Shown: positions 45,915-54,911, counted from the first letter of the stretch. The stretch: DNA of 64,000 nt from Moorella thermoacetica (GCF_001267405.1 NZ_CP012369.1:956001-1020000); one strand, 5' to 3'. Program-made: numbers and translations. The notes: generated from the letters alone by a model not told the origin.

Positions 45915-45923
45915 TGCTATAAT
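45915..45923 (+). promoter_or_regulatory. Extended -10 promoter for the membrane-protein/FtsH-like pair
   Basis: TGCTATAAT (45915-45923) is a perfect extended -10. The expected -35 position (AGGTCT) is poor, as allowed for extended -10 promoters. Start would be near 45930, 27 bases before the TTG codon. Confidence 0.55.
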
Positions 45924-45956
45924 TGAAGGTGTTACCTTGGAGAGGAGTGTTAAAGA

Positions 45957-46496
45957 TTGCACTTCAAAGGGTGGCGCCTTCATTTTGTTTTGCTTGCAGC
46001 CCTTTTGAGTTTAAGCCTCTTGACGGGGGGGCAATGGGCCTACCAGCACTTCGGCCAGGAAAAGCCCCTGGCCAGGGCCCTGGAAGCGGTGCCCGGGGTC
46101 CAGGGAGTCCAGATAACCTCCGGGACAAGTGGCCTGGAGGTCGGTGTAACCCTCGGCCAGGTGGCTGACCTACAACAAACTTACAAGCAGCTGGAAAAGG
46201 TAATCCAGGGGATATATGGCCAGCAACCGGTCAAAGTTGTCATCAAGGATAATCCCTCGCCTGTTTTGGACAGGCTCTGGCAGGCCAGCCAGTATTCTGT
46301 TTACGAGGCTTCCGTCCGTGGCAATTTTACCACCATGGCCACCAGTATTGCGCAACTGGCCAGCAAAGCCGGTGTCCCCGACTATGCTATCAATATTGAT
46401 GAAAGGAACATTTATCTCCAGTTCAGGCAGGGACAGAATTACCTTTACCGGATAATACCCAGGCAGAATAATAGCCAGCAGGGAGGAGGAGTGTAG
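45957..46496 (+). CDS. Membrane-anchored protein of unknown function, partner of FtsH-like protease
   Basis: 179 aa. One N-terminal membrane helix (residues 8-26, FVLLAALLSLSLLTGGQW) and an extracytoplasmic alpha/beta-looking domain (ALEAVPGVQGVQITSGTSGLEVGVTL...) with a Gln/Asn/Gly-rich tail. No family recognised. TTG 45957 is nine bases from AGAGGAG. The stop TAG shares its G with the GTG start of the next gene, so it is cotranslated with the FtsH-like protease. That protease has almost no extracytoplasmic loop, so this protein may supply it (inference). Confidence 0.75.
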   Translation: MHFKGWRLHFVLLAALLSLSLLTGGQWAYQHFGQEKPLARALEAVPGVQGVQITSGTSGLEVGVTLGQVADLQQTYKQLEKVIQGIYGQQPVKVVIKDNPSPVLDRLWQASQYSVYEASVRGNFTTMATSIAQLASKAGVPDYAINIDERNIYLQFRQGQNYLYRIIPRQNNSQQGGGV

Positions 46497-47980
46497 TGCT
46501 TAAGGAGACTAGTGCCGGTACCGTTATTGGAGTACTGGTATTTCTGACCCTTAAAGGCTTTGATATCACCCCTCTTCTTCTCCTGGCCGGGGTAGGATTC
46601 CTCGCTTATTGGTTGATTGAAAAAAAGGGTATGCTTTCTTCAACCTTTGGTGGTAAATCCTACATCCCGGCAGTCCCTATCTCCTTTGCCGACATTGGCG
46701 GCCAGGAAACAGCCATCCGGGAACTGAAAGAAGCCCTGGAGTTTTTATTGCGGAGCAAGCAGGTAAGGGCGATGGGTATCCGCCCCTTGAAGGGCATCCT
46801 TTTAAGCGGGCCGCCGGGAACCGGTAAGACCCTGATGGCCAGGGCGGCAGCTACCTACACCGATGCCGTCTTCCTGGCTGCCAGCGGTAGTGAGTTCATC
46901 GAGATGTATGCCGGGGTTGGTGCCCAGCGGGTGCGGGAACTTTTTAACCGGGCCCGGGAACTGGCCCGGCGCCAGCAAAAAAAACGGGCCATTATCTTTA
47001 TTGACGAATTGGAAGTCCTGGGGGGTAAACGGGGAAGCCATACCTCCCACCTGGAATACGACCAGACCCTTAATCAGCTCCTGGTCGAGATGGACGGTTT
47101 AAAAGAAGACCAGGATGTCCAGATTCTAGTTATTGGAGCCACCAACCGGGCCGATCTCCTTGACCCGGCCCTCCTGCGGCCGGGACGTTTTGACCGGCAG
47201 GTCAGGGTTGATTTACCAGACCGGGAGGGGCGCCTGGCCATTTTAAAACTGCATACAGCCAATAAACCCTTAGGACCGAAAACCGACCTGGAGGCTATAG
47301 CCAGGGAGACCTTCGGCTTTTCCGGAGCCCACCTGGAAAGCGTGGCCAACGAGGCCGCTATCCTCGCCCTGCGGGAAAAAGCACCGGTCATTGAGCAGCG
47401 GCACCTGCTGGAGGCGGTTGATAAAGTAATGCTGGGCGAGAAACTGGGCCGTAAGCCGACGCCGGAAGAGTTATACCGGCTGGCCATCCATGAAGCCGGC
47501 CACGCCGTAGCCGCTGAGCTGTTACGACCAGGGTCGGTTTCCCATGTCACCATAACCTCCAGGGGCCAGGCCCTGGGCTATACCAGGCAAAAGCCCGAGC
47601 ACGACATCTACCTTTATACCCGGGACTATCTCGAAGTTCAGATAGCCATCTGCCTGGCAGGGGCGGTGGCCGAGACCCTGGTCCTGGGCAACCGCAGTAC
47701 AGGTTCCCTCAACGATTTTAAAGAATCCATCCGCCTGGCCCGAGTAATTATAACTTCGGGTTTATCAGACCTGGGGGTAGTTGGGGAAGAGAACCTATCC
47801 AAGGAGCAAATGCACACCGCCTCGACAACAATTATTAACCAGGAAGAAGAAAAGGTCGTTTCCCTCCTGCAACCCCACCTGCCGGTTTTAAAGGAACTGG
47901 CCCGCAATCTGGTAGAAAAGGAAACTATCACTGGTCGGGAATTACGGAACCTCCTGCAGGAGCAGGCCAAAGCTTCTTGA
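46496..47980 (+). CDS. Short FtsH-like membrane AAA+ zinc protease
   Basis: 494 aa, against 600-650 for FtsH. Two adjacent N-terminal membrane helices (about residues 7-42) with only a few residues between them, instead of the ~75-residue extracytoplasmic domain of FtsH. AAA+ core: Walker A GPPGTGKT (about 104), pore segment EMYAGVGAQRVRELF, Walker B IIFIDELEVLGG (166, Glu then Leu rather than FIDEID), SRH ATNRADLLDPALLRPGRFDRQ. M41 peptidase: HEAGH (332) and the third ligand Asp in GSLNDFKES (405). Should degrade membrane or cytosolic proteins. Overlaps the previous stop by 1 base. Probably a paralogue of the housekeeping FtsH. Confidence 0.88.
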   Translation: MLKETSAGTVIGVLVFLTLKGFDITPLLLLAGVGFLAYWLIEKKGMLSSTFGGKSYIPAVPISFADIGGQETAIRELKEALEFLLRSKQVRAMGIRPLKGILLSGPPGTGKTLMARAAATYTDAVFLAASGSEFIEMYAGVGAQRVRELFNRARELARRQQKKRAIIFIDELEVLGGKRGSHTSHLEYDQTLNQLLVEMDGLKEDQDVQILVIGATNRADLLDPALLRPGRFDRQVRVDLPDREGRLAILKLHTANKPLGPKTDLEAIARETFGFSGAHLESVANEAAILALREKAPVIEQRHLLEAVDKVMLGEKLGRKPTPEELYRLAIHEAGHAVAAELLRPGSVSHVTITSRGQALGYTRQKPEHDIYLYTRDYLEVQIAICLAGAVAETLVLGNRSTGSLNDFKESIRLARVIITSGLSDLGVVGEENLSKEQMHTASTTIINQEEEKVVSLLQPHLPVLKELARNLVEKETITGRELRNLLQEQAKAS

Positions 47981-48050
47981 AAAAATTGGTCGCGTCAAGG
48001 AGGATTATGGGGCCTCGAGGGCGAATAAGTTCTGGAAACAGGTGATCGCT

Positions 48051-48608
48051 ATGCGACTCTTTATTGCCATTAACTTTTCCACGGCCATGGTCGCGAGTCT
48101 GGCCCGGTTGCAGGCGGAATTGCGCCAGTTACCGGTCCCGGTGAAATGGGTGAATCCGAACAGTATCCACCTGACCCTAAAGTTTTTGGGGGAGGTGGAC
48201 CCGGCCCGGCTTGAGGAAACAGGTAAGGCCCTGGAAAGGGCCACCATGGGGATCAATCCCTGGGATTTGGAAGTAAAGGGAACCGGCGTTTTCCCCAACT
48301 GGCGGTCACCGCGGGTTATCTGGGCTGGGGTGGAATCAGAGGCCCCTTTATATGACCTCCAGCGACAGGTGACGCAGGAATACCTGGCCCTGGGGTTTAA
48401 GGCTGACACCTTTACCCCCCATTTAACCCTCGGACGCCTGCGACCGGGGGTTGCTGGCGGCATCCTGCGGGAGAAGTTGCAAAGCCTGGCCAATGTTTCC
48501 TGGGGCCGGGAAAGGGTAACAGCCGTAAGCCTCATGGAGAGCCAGTTAAGCCCCCGCGGCGCCAATTACCGCCCCCTTTTAACCCTCAATCTACCCATTA
48601 GAGTTTAG
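48051..48608 (+). CDS. thpR: RNA 2',3'-cyclic phosphodiesterase ThpR (LigT)
   Basis: 185 aa 2H phosphoesterase: [10 protein letters not shown] (about residue 40) and [10 protein letters not shown] (about 124) are the two HxTx catalytic motifs. Opens 2',3'-cyclic phosphates on RNA ends. ATG 48051 has AGGTGAT upstream; GTG 48042 overlaps that site. In Bacillus cinA occupies this slot before recA; thpR is common in clostridia. Confidence 0.94.
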   Translation: MRLFIAINFSTAMVASLARLQAELRQLPVPVKWVNPNSIHLTLKFLGEVDPARLEETGKALERATMGINPWDLEVKGTGVFPNWRSPRVIWAGVESEAPLYDLQRQVTQEYLALGFKADTFTPHLTLGRLRPGVAGGILREKLQSLANVSWGRERVTAVSLMESQLSPRGANYRPLLTLNLPIRV

Positions 48609-48703
48609 TGGTGATAACGGCTCGTTACCAGCCTGCCCACCAGGGGATTATTGACGGCGATGAGCGTCACCAGCTAAAGGAAGAGTCTTTTTTGAGGAGG
48701 CGA

Positions 48704-49750
48704 ATGCAACGCGTGGTCATAAATGAAAAACAACGGGCTCTGGAAATGGCCCTGAGCCAGATTGAGCGCCATTTCGGTAAAGGTTCCATCATGCGGCTGG
48801 GTGAAACCGGCGCCCGCCTCAATGTTGAGGCCATCTCCACCGGAGCCCTGCCCCTGGATCTGGCCCTGGGAGTAGGGGGGTTGCCCCGGGGGCGGGTAAT
48901 AGAGATCTTTGGCCCGGAATCCTCCGGTAAAACTACTGTAGCCCTACATGTCATTGCCGAAGCCCAGCGGGCCGGGGGTACAGCAGCCTTTATCGATGCC
49001 GAACATGCCCTGGACCCAGTCTACGCCCACAACCTGGGAGTAGATACGGATAACCTGCTGGTGTCCCAGCCCGATACCGGGGAACAGGCCCTGGAGATAG
49101 CTGAAGCCTTGGTACGCAGCGGGGCTATTGACGTTATCGTCATCGACTCGGTGGCCGCCCTGGTACCCCGGGCCGAACTGGAGGGAGAGATGGGCGATGC
49201 CCATGTAGGTCTCCAGGCGCGGTTAATGTCCCAGGCTTTGCGTAAATTGGCAGGGATTATCTCCAAATCGCGGACGGTGGCCATTTTCATCAACCAGCTA
49301 CGGGAAAAGGTGGGAGTCCTCTTCGGCAACCCTGAGACTACCCCCGGTGGCCGTGCCCTGAAGTTTTATGCTTCCGTACGTCTGGATGTCCGTAAAGTAG
49401 AACAGCTAAAAGCCGGGACAGAGATAGTCGGCAATCGAACCAGGGTCAAGGTTGTTAAGAATAAGGTAGCACCACCTTTTCGCCAGGCCGAATTTGACAT
49501 TATCTACGGCCGGGGAATCGACCGCGAGGGCTGCCTCCTGGATATGGGGACTGAACTGGATATCATTAAAAAGAGCGGTGCCTGGTATTCCCTGGGGGAA
49601 GACCGCCTGGGACAGGGACGCGAAGCCGCCAAGGATTTCCTCCGAGAACACCCCGATCTGGCTGCCGCCCTCGAGACCAAGATCCGGGAAAAAGCAGGCT
49701 TAATTAACTTTACGGCCGGGAAAGAAGATGCCACTTCGGGGGAAGACTGA
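48704..49750 (+). CDS. recA: DNA recombinase RecA
   Basis: 348 aa. Walker [10 protein letters not shown] (about residue 69), [33 protein letters not shown], the L2 loop [36 protein letters not shown]. Strand exchange and SOS co-protease. ATG 48704 follows GAGGAGG; the longer in-frame extension to 48608 has no support. I looked for a Gram-positive LexA box (GAAC-N4-GTTC type) upstream and see none. Followed by recX with a 23-base overlap. Confidence 0.98.
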   Translation: MQRVVINEKQRALEMALSQIERHFGKGSIMRLGETGARLNVEAISTGALPLDLALGVGGLPRGRVIEIFGPESSGKTTVALHVIAEAQRAGGTAAFIDAEHALDPVYAHNLGVDTDNLLVSQPDTGEQALEIAEALVRSGAIDVIVIDSVAALVPRAELEGEMGDAHVGLQARLMSQALRKLAGIISKSRTVAIFINQLREKVGVLFGNPETTPGGRALKFYASVRLDVRKVEQLKAGTEIVGNRTRVKVVKNKVAPPFRQAEFDIIYGRGIDREGCLLDMGTELDIIKKSGAWYSLGEDRLGQGREAAKDFLREHPDLAAALETKIREKAGLINFTAGKEDATSGED

Positions 49751-50231
49751 ATCGACTCCGGCTGTTGCCTGGGAGTATGCCCTCAAACTGCTAACCTATC
49801 GCCCGCGTAGCGAAGGGGAGATGATGCGGCGTTTACAGGCCAGGGGTTTTGCTTCCCGGATAGTGACGGCCACGGTAAATAAACTAAAAGAGGTCGGCCT
49901 TCTAGATGATGAACGCTTTGCGTGCGACCTGGCTACCTACCGGTTGGCCACCCGGCCGGTGGGCCGTATACGCTTGCAACAAGAACTGCAGCAGCGTGGA
50001 GTGACCCCCCAGCTGGCGGCCGCTACAGTAAAAGACCTGCTGACCCCGGAAACCGAAATGGCTGCAGCCAGGAAGCTGGCGCAGAAATATCGGCGGCGGC
50101 CCGGGGAAGATGACCGGCGGTTTTCCCGGCGCCTGGCCCGTTTTCTCTGGCAACGCGGGTACGATGGGGAGATAATCCGGGGGGTACTTGCGGAAATACA
50201 TACCAGAGATAATATTGACAGGCACCGTTAA
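49728..50231 (+). CDS. recX: Regulatory protein RecX
   Basis: 167 aa. Three-helix repeats: [53 protein letters not shown], and the C-terminal [21 protein letters not shown]. Binds RecA filaments and limits their growth. Overlaps the recA end, so it is translationally coupled. Its 3' end carries the TTGACA of the following promoter. Confidence 0.95.
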   Translation: MPLRGKTESTPAVAWEYALKLLTYRPRSEGEMMRRLQARGFASRIVTATVNKLKEVGLLDDERFACDLATYRLATRPVGRIRLQQELQQRGVTPQLAAATVKDLLTPETEMAAARKLAQKYRRRPGEDDRRFSRRLARFLWQRGYDGEIIRGVLAEIHTRDNIDRHR

Positions 50232-50244
50232 AAAGAAATATAAT
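50215..50244 (+). promoter_or_regulatory. Full-consensus sigma-A promoter downstream of recX
   Basis: TTGACA (50215-50220), 18 bp, TATAAT (50239-50244): both hexamers are perfect. The strongest promoter in the window. It drives the RNA described at 50251-50470 and then rny. Confidence 0.88.
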
Positions 50245-50250
50245 AAGGCT

Positions 50251-50470
50251 GGGAGAAACTAGGTATAGGATTACTACCATAACCTTTATTGAATGATTTC
50301 ACTACCGGGTTTGGCCTGGATGGAATATAATAACTTTTTGACCGGACAGTTGATGGTCTAATTGTTTAGAGGTTCCCAACAGGCGAGATAGGTCCTGGTT
50401 TTGAACCAAATAAAGGCTATTTGGTAGGTATTCCTATGGTTAAGCCGAGTTTCGACTCGGCTTTATTTTG
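50251..50470 (+). ncRNA. Candidate structured RNA (6S-like or attenuated rny leader)
   Basis: About 220 nt from a consensus promoter to an intrinsic terminator, with no ORF. The ends pair: 50264-50278 (TATAGGATTACTACC) with 50423-50438 (GGTAGGTATTCCTATG), about 14 bp with one bulge and one mismatch. A 7-bp hairpin CCAAATA/TATTTGG (50406-50424) lies inside the 3' side. Size, closed ends and promoter strength suit 6S RNA; the position before rny equally suits a riboswitch-like attenuator. I recognise no known riboswitch core. Confidence 0.55.
50442..50469 (+). terminator. Intrinsic terminator upstream of rny
   Basis: AAGCCGAGT (50442-50450), TTCG tetraloop, ACTCGGCTT (50455-50463), then TATTTTG. 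Stops the recX-rny intergenic RNA 21 bases before the rny start. Confidence 0.85.
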
Positions 50471-50490
50471 TGAGCGGGAGGTGAAAAACA

Positions 50491-52023
50491 ATTCAATATA
50501 TCTTATATGTGTTAATAGCTTTCCTGGTCGGCGGGGCGGGTGGTTATGCCATCCGCAAATACCTGGCTGAGGCCAAGATAGCTTCAGCCGAAAAGGCTGC
50601 CGCCACCATTATCGAAGAGGCCAAAAAAGAAGCTGAAGCCAGGAAAAGGGAAGCGGTTCTGGAGGCCAAGGATGAAGTCCACCGCATGCGTAATGAGGTG
50701 GAACGGGAGAGCAGGGAACGACGCAATGAACTCCAGCGTTTAGAGCGGCGCTTGCTGCAAAAAGAGGAAACCCTGGAACGCAAATCTGAAACCCTGGAAC
50801 GCAAAGAGGCCAGCCTGCACCGCCAGGAAGAAGCGATTCAGCGTACCAGGGAAGAGGTAGAGAAAATTCGCCAGCAGCAAGTGAGCGAACTGGAGCGGAT
50901 TTCCGGCTTAACTACCGAGGCTGCCAGGAATATCCTTTTGAAAAACGTGGAGGAAGAAATCAGGCATGAAACAGCAATGCTCATCAAGCAGGTAGAGGCT
51001 GAAGCGAAGGAAGAGGCCGAGAAAAGGGCCCGGGAAATTATCACCTACGCTATCCAGCACTGTGCTGCCGACTATGTAGCTGAAGCTACAGTATCGGTAG
51101 TTAACCTGCCCAATGACGAGATGAAGGGGCGGATAATCGGCCGTGAGGGCCGGAATATCCGGGCCCTGGAAACCCTGACTGGCGTAGACCTCATTATAGA
51201 TGATACGCCGGAAGCGGTTATCCTGTCCTGCTTTGATCCTATTCGCCGGGAGATTGCCCGGATAGCCTTGGAAAAACTTATAGCCGATGGGCGCATCCAT
51301 CCGGCGCGGATTGAAGAAATGGTGGAAAAGGCCCGGCGGGAACTGGATACGAAGATCCGGGAGGAAGGCGAGCAGGCCACCTTCGAGGTGGGTATCCACG
51401 GCCTGCACCCGGAATTGGTGCGCCTGCTGGGTAAATTGAAATATCGTACCAGCTACGGCCAGAATGTCCTGAAACACTCCCTGGAAGTCGCCTTCCTGGC
51501 GGGGGCTATGGCCGCCGAACTGGGTGTAGATGTACTGGTGGCTAAACGGGCTGGCCTGCTTCATGACATAGGCAAGGCGGTGGACTTTGAAGTTGAAGGC
51601 CCCCACGTCAACCTGGGGGTTGAACTGGCCAAAAAGTACCGGGAGTCACCGGAGGTCATTCATGCCATTGAAGCCCATCACGGCGATGTAGAGCCTAAAA
51701 GTATTGAAGCTGGACTGGTCCAGGCTGCTGATGCCATTTCCGCCGCCCGTCCCGGAGCCAGGCGTGAGACCCTGGAAGCCTATATTAAGCGCTTAGAAAA
51801 ACTGGAAGAGATTGCCAATTCCTTTAGCGGCGTAGAAAAATCCTATGCCATCCAGGCCGGACGTGAAGTTCGTATCCTGGTTAAACCGGATAAGATTGAC
51901 GATGCCATGGCCGTTCGCTTGGCCCGGGATATCGTCAAAACCATCGAGCAGACAATGGAGTATCCAGGCCAGATCAAGGTAGTGGTCATCCGGGAAACCC
52001 GGGCTGTAGATTACGCCAAATAG
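50491..52023 (+). CDS. rny: Ribonuclease Y, probable ATT start codon
   Basis: 510 aa from ATT. N-terminal membrane helix ([20 protein letters not shown]), long coiled coil (about 30-180), KH domain (about 207, [19 protein letters not shown]), HD domain ([10 protein letters not shown] at about 358) and C-terminal region. Membrane-tethered endonuclease that starts mRNA decay. GGGAGGTG (50477-50484) is six bases from ATT 50491; the first canonical codon, GTG 50509, is 24 bases away and would cut the membrane helix. In-frame TGA at 50482 bars a longer form. Confidence 0.95.
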   Translation: MQYILYVLIAFLVGGAGGYAIRKYLAEAKIASAEKAAATIIEEAKKEAEARKREAVLEAKDEVHRMRNEVERESRERRNELQRLERRLLQKEETLERKSETLERKEASLHRQEEAIQRTREEVEKIRQQQVSELERISGLTTEAARNILLKNVEEEIRHETAMLIKQVEAEAKEEAEKRAREIITYAIQHCAADYVAEATVSVVNLPNDEMKGRIIGREGRNIRALETLTGVDLIIDDTPEAVILSCFDPIRREIARIALEKLIADGRIHPARIEEMVEKARRELDTKIREEGEQATFEVGIHGLHPELVRLLGKLKYRTSYGQNVLKHSLEVAFLAGAMAAELGVDVLVAKRAGLLHDIGKAVDFEVEGPHVNLGVELAKKYRESPEVIHAIEAHHGDVEPKSIEAGLVQAADAISAARPGARRETLEAYIKRLEKLEEIANSFSGVEKSYAIQAGREVRILVKPDKIDDAMAVRLARDIVKTIEQTMEYPGQIKVVVIRETRAVDYAK

Positions 52024-52038
52024 CGTGCTGTGAAGTTC

Positions 52039-52086
52039 AATGGCAGGGATGGGCAAGATGCTTACCATCTCTGCCATTAAATTTTC
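52039..52086 (+). terminator. Intrinsic terminator after rny
   Basis: AATGGCAGGGATGG (52039-52052) pairs with CCATCTCTGCCATT (52065-52078) with a single G-U, followed by AAATTTT. Confidence 0.8.
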
Positions 52087-52191
52087 ATACCTCGGGGAGG
52101 ACAAGACAGGCAGGATTTTGCTAGTGGGTGCAGAAGTAATGTCATATTGGTGGCAACATCTTATACATAAAGTACGGGGCAGGTGTCTACC

Positions 52192-52710
52192 ATGAGCCTG
52201 AAGTACAAACACGGCGGCGAAGTATCCGACAGCATTGGTCTCCTGATTTCCATCCTGGTGCGGTACCCTGAAGTTGGAACCATTAATTATGAACCCCGGG
52301 ACCAGGTCCTGCGTTTTACCTTCATGCTGGCCCAGCCGGTGGCCGTAGAACAGGTCCAGGAATTTGAAAAGAAGTTCCGCAAATCCCTGGAGGTTTACAA
52401 TTACCTCGAAGACCGGGAACCGCAGGTTATTAACCTCCATCATACCTGGAACGACCAGTTAATGTCCCTGGAGGTCCAAAGGGATGTCGCCACCCTCTCC
52501 CGGGATGAGATTAACCTGATTATGACCCTGGTACGGGAAGAGTTTGGTAACAGCCTGTTAGTTGAAAATACTGATGAGGTTCAGGAAGAGGAGCTAATCC
52601 TCCAGGAAGAATTGATTGATCATATGCTGGAGAGTGTCAAGGGGACCGTCTCGGAAAGGCAATTGATTGCCTTCCGGGAAGAAGGCAGGGTCATGGTGTT
52701 TAACAAGTAG
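52192..52710 (+). CDS. Conserved-looking protein of unknown function between rny and ymdB
   Basis: 172 aa, soluble and acidic. N-terminal half has alternating strands (SIGLLISILVRYPEVGTINYEPRDQVLRFTFML) and a helix (VEQVQEFEKKFRKSLEVYNYL); C-terminal half is helical and Glu-rich (EEELILQEELIDHMLESV). No motif recognised. ATG 52192 has AGGTG six bases upstream. It is bounded by the rny terminator and ymdB, both RNA/phosphodiester-related, so a role in the same processes is possible but unproven. Confidence 0.75.
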   Translation: MSLKYKHGGEVSDSIGLLISILVRYPEVGTINYEPRDQVLRFTFMLAQPVAVEQVQEFEKKFRKSLEVYNYLEDREPQVINLHHTWNDQLMSLEVQRDVATLSRDEINLIMTLVREEFGNSLLVENTDEVQEEELILQEELIDHMLESVKGTVSERQLIAFREEGRVMVFNK

Positions 52711-52770
52711 GGAAAGGCTAATAATAAGATTAAGATTAGGAACGACTAAAGAAAGCTAAGGGGAATTCTT

Positions 52771-53556
52771 TTGCGAATCCTGATGATCGGCGACGTGGTA
52801 GGACGGCCGGGCCGGAAAGCGGTACGGGAAGTCTTGCCGGCCTTGCTCCAGGAACACCGGCCTGATCTGGTGATAGCCAACGGTGAAAATGCTGCCGGAG
52901 GGAATGGCATTACACCAGATACCGCCGGTGAACTTTTTGCCAGCGGCATCGATATCCTTACCATGGGAAACCACGTTTGGGATAAAAGGGAAGCTCTAAC
53001 TTTGCTGGAAGAGGAAGAGCGCATTATCCGGCCGGCCAATTATCCGCCAGGGACCCCCGGGCGGGGTTATAACCTGTTTGAGGTGAAGGAAGGTTTAAAG
53101 GTAGGGGTAATCAATTTATCCGGCCGGGTTTTTCTCCCACCACTGGAATGTCCCTTCCGTCTCGGCAAGCAGCTGGCCGAAGAGCTCCGTGCCGAGACCA
53201 GGGTCATCATAGTAGATTTTCATGCTGAAGCCACTTCGGAAAAGGTGGCCCTCGGGTGGCATTTAGACGGCCTGGTTAGTGCCGTTGTCGGGACCCATAC
53301 CCATATCCAAACTGCCGATGCACGGGTCTTGCCCGGGGGAACGGCCTATATTACTGATGTCGGGATGACCGGACCCCGGGATTCCGTCCTGGGGGTAAAA
53401 ACAGAGATCATAGTGCATAAGTTTTTGACCCAGTTACCGGCCCGCTTTGAAATAGCCGGGGGAGTAATCCAGCTGGAAGGGGTAATCCTGGATATTGATC
53501 CCTCCACGGGCCGGGCTGCCGGGATCCAGCGGGTACAGCATTATTGTAATCCTTGA
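52771..53556 (+). CDS. ymdB: YmdB-family metallophosphoesterase (TIGR00282)
   Basis: 261 aa. Metal motifs GDVVGRPGR, NGENAAGG, GNHVWDK, DFHAEATSEK and GTHTHIQTAD are complete. Family members cleave 2',3'-cyclic nucleotides/cAMP and affect biofilm and sporulation choices in Bacillus. TTG start at 52771 with AAGGGGAA upstream. rny-ymdB-spoVS order is the same as in Bacillus. Confidence 0.94.
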   Translation: MRILMIGDVVGRPGRKAVREVLPALLQEHRPDLVIANGENAAGGNGITPDTAGELFASGIDILTMGNHVWDKREALTLLEEEERIIRPANYPPGTPGRGYNLFEVKEGLKVGVINLSGRVFLPPLECPFRLGKQLAEELRAETRVIIVDFHAEATSEKVALGWHLDGLVSAVVGTHTHIQTADARVLPGGTAYITDVGMTGPRDSVLGVKTEIIVHKFLTQLPARFEIAGGVIQLEGVILDIDPSTGRAAGIQRVQHYCNP

Positions 53557-53606
53557 AAGGGATCCTCATGAGGAAATTAAAACTTAAAAGAATTGTATGC
53601 TTTTTA

Positions 53607-53635
53607 AGAGGAGTTTCACCACCTGTGGCGAAATA
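53607..53635 (+). promoter_or_regulatory. Candidate sigma-H promoter for spoVS
   Basis: AGAGGAGTT (53607-53615), 11 bp, GGCGAAATA (53627-53635) closely matches the sigma-H pattern RnAGGAwww-N11/12-RnnGAATww with one mismatch in each box. spoVS is a sigma-H gene in Bacillus, which supports it. Confidence 0.6.
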
Positions 53636-53669
53636 GTATTTGAAGGTCTATGGTGAGGGGGAATAGCCC

Positions 53670-53939
53670 ATGGAGGTCCTGAAGGTAGCAGCCCGGTCCA
53701 ATCCGAATTCGGTTGCCGGGGCCCTGGCGGGGGTATTGCGTGAAAAGGGCGGGGTAGAAATCCAGGCTGTCGGCGCCGCTGCCCTGAATCAGGCCATAAA
53801 AGCCGTGGCCATTGCCAGGGGGTTTGTTTCTCCCAACGGACTGGATATTGTCTGCATCCCTGCCTTTGCCGATATTCAGATTGAAGGCCAGGAACGTACG
53901 GCCATGAAACTAATCGTCGAACCGCGGAAAACCCAGTAA
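53670..53939 (+). CDS. spoVS: Stage V sporulation protein S
   Basis: 89 aa Alba-like small protein: MEVLKVAARSNPNSVAGALAG, GAAALNQAIKAVAIARGFV and CIPAFADIxIEGxERTAMKLIVEP are near-invariant in SpoVS. Needed for coat assembly and septation control during sporulation. GGTGAGGGGGAA precedes ATG 53670; a sigma-H-like promoter lies 35 bases further up. Confidence 0.97.
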   Translation: MEVLKVAARSNPNSVAGALAGVLREKGGVEIQAVGAAALNQAIKAVAIARGFVSPNGLDIVCIPAFADIQIEGQERTAMKLIVEPRKTQ

Positions 53940-53943
53940 ATTT

Positions 53944-53974
53944 GAAGCCTGCTTACCGTGAGGGAGCAGGCTTC
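53944..53974 (+). terminator. Hairpin after spoVS
   Basis: GAAGCCTGCT (53944-53953) and AGCAGGCTTC (53965-53974): perfect 10-bp stem, 11-base loop. No T-tract follows (AGGTTATAAT), so termination may be weak. The TATAAT at 53979-53984 could be the -10 of the next gene. Confidence 0.55.
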
Positions 53975-54016
53975 AGGTTATAATATATAGCAAAGAATAT
54001 ACTTGGGGATAGAAAT

Positions 54017-54859
54017 ATGGTCGTAAGCGCCGATTTACATACCCATACTACAGCTTCTGACGGACAGCTATGCCCGGCCAAGATGGTAAGGCTGGCCCGG
54101 GAAAGGGGACTGACGGCCCTGGGCATTACCGACCATGATACCGTTTCTGGCCTTGCTGAAGCCCTGGCTGCCGGCCGTGAAGTGGGCTTAAAGGTTATTC
54201 CCGGGATAGAATTGAGTACCGAATGGGAGGGGCGGGAGATTCACCTTCTAGGTTATGGCCTGGACTGGGAGCAGGGAGAACTCATGGCTTTTCTGGAAAC
54301 CATGCGCCAGGCTCGCCAGCGGCGCAATCTGAAGATCGTAGCCAGGCTCAGGGATCTGGGTTATAACCTGACCATGGCTGACGTCGCGAGGGAAGCCAAG
54401 GGTGAGACTACAGGCCGTCCCCATATAGCGGCGGCACTGGTCCAGAAGGGATATCTGCCCTCCATTGATGCCGCCTTTAAAGCCCTCCTGGATAGGGGTC
54501 GACCGGCCTATGTACCACGGGCTAAAATTCCGCCCTCTGTGGCTGTGAAGGTAATTCTGGAGGCAGGTGGGGTACCTGTTCTGGCCCACCCCGGGCTGAG
54601 CCAGGCCGATGACATTATTCCCGCGTTGGTAAACTCCGGGCTCCAGGGCCTGGAGGTTTATTACCCCCACCATGATCCTGTCACCAGGGAGCGTTACCTG
54701 AAACTAGCCTCCAGGTACGATTTGGTAGTGACTGGTGGTTCCGATTTCCATGGCCGGTCGGGAGACAGCCATGCTGATCTGGGTTCCTGCACCATCGGAG
54801 CTCCGGAACTGGTACGGCTCAAGGAGAGGTGGCAAAGGATCAGGGATGCGGGCGACTAA
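54017..54859 (+). CDS. PHP-domain phosphoesterase (YciV/RNase AM type)
   Basis: 280 aa. DLHTHTTASDGQL at the start, GITDHDTVSG, IPGIELST, VLAHPGL and GGSDFHG are the four-part metal-binding PHP motif. Closest to YciV/TrpH proteins that hydrolyse 3',5'-nucleoside bisphosphates and trim RNA 5' ends. ATG 54017 behind TTGGGGATAG. Confidence 0.88.
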   Translation: MVVSADLHTHTTASDGQLCPAKMVRLARERGLTALGITDHDTVSGLAEALAAGREVGLKVIPGIELSTEWEGREIHLLGYGLDWEQGELMAFLETMRQARQRRNLKIVARLRDLGYNLTMADVAREAKGETTGRPHIAAALVQKGYLPSIDAAFKALLDRGRPAYVPRAKIPPSVAVKVILEAGGVPVLAHPGLSQADDIIPALVNSGLQGLEVYYPHHDPVTRERYLKLASRYDLVVTGGSDFHGRSGDSHADLGSCTIGAPELVRLKERWQRIRDAGD

Positions 54860-54911
54860 GGATTAGTTTTTGGTCATATACTTTAGCAAGAAATAAAAGG
54901 GGGTGGGCCCG

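Noticed and set aside
48609-48703. SOS (LexA) box upstream of recA
   Set aside because: No GAAC-N4-GTTC-like or CGAAC palindrome was seen.
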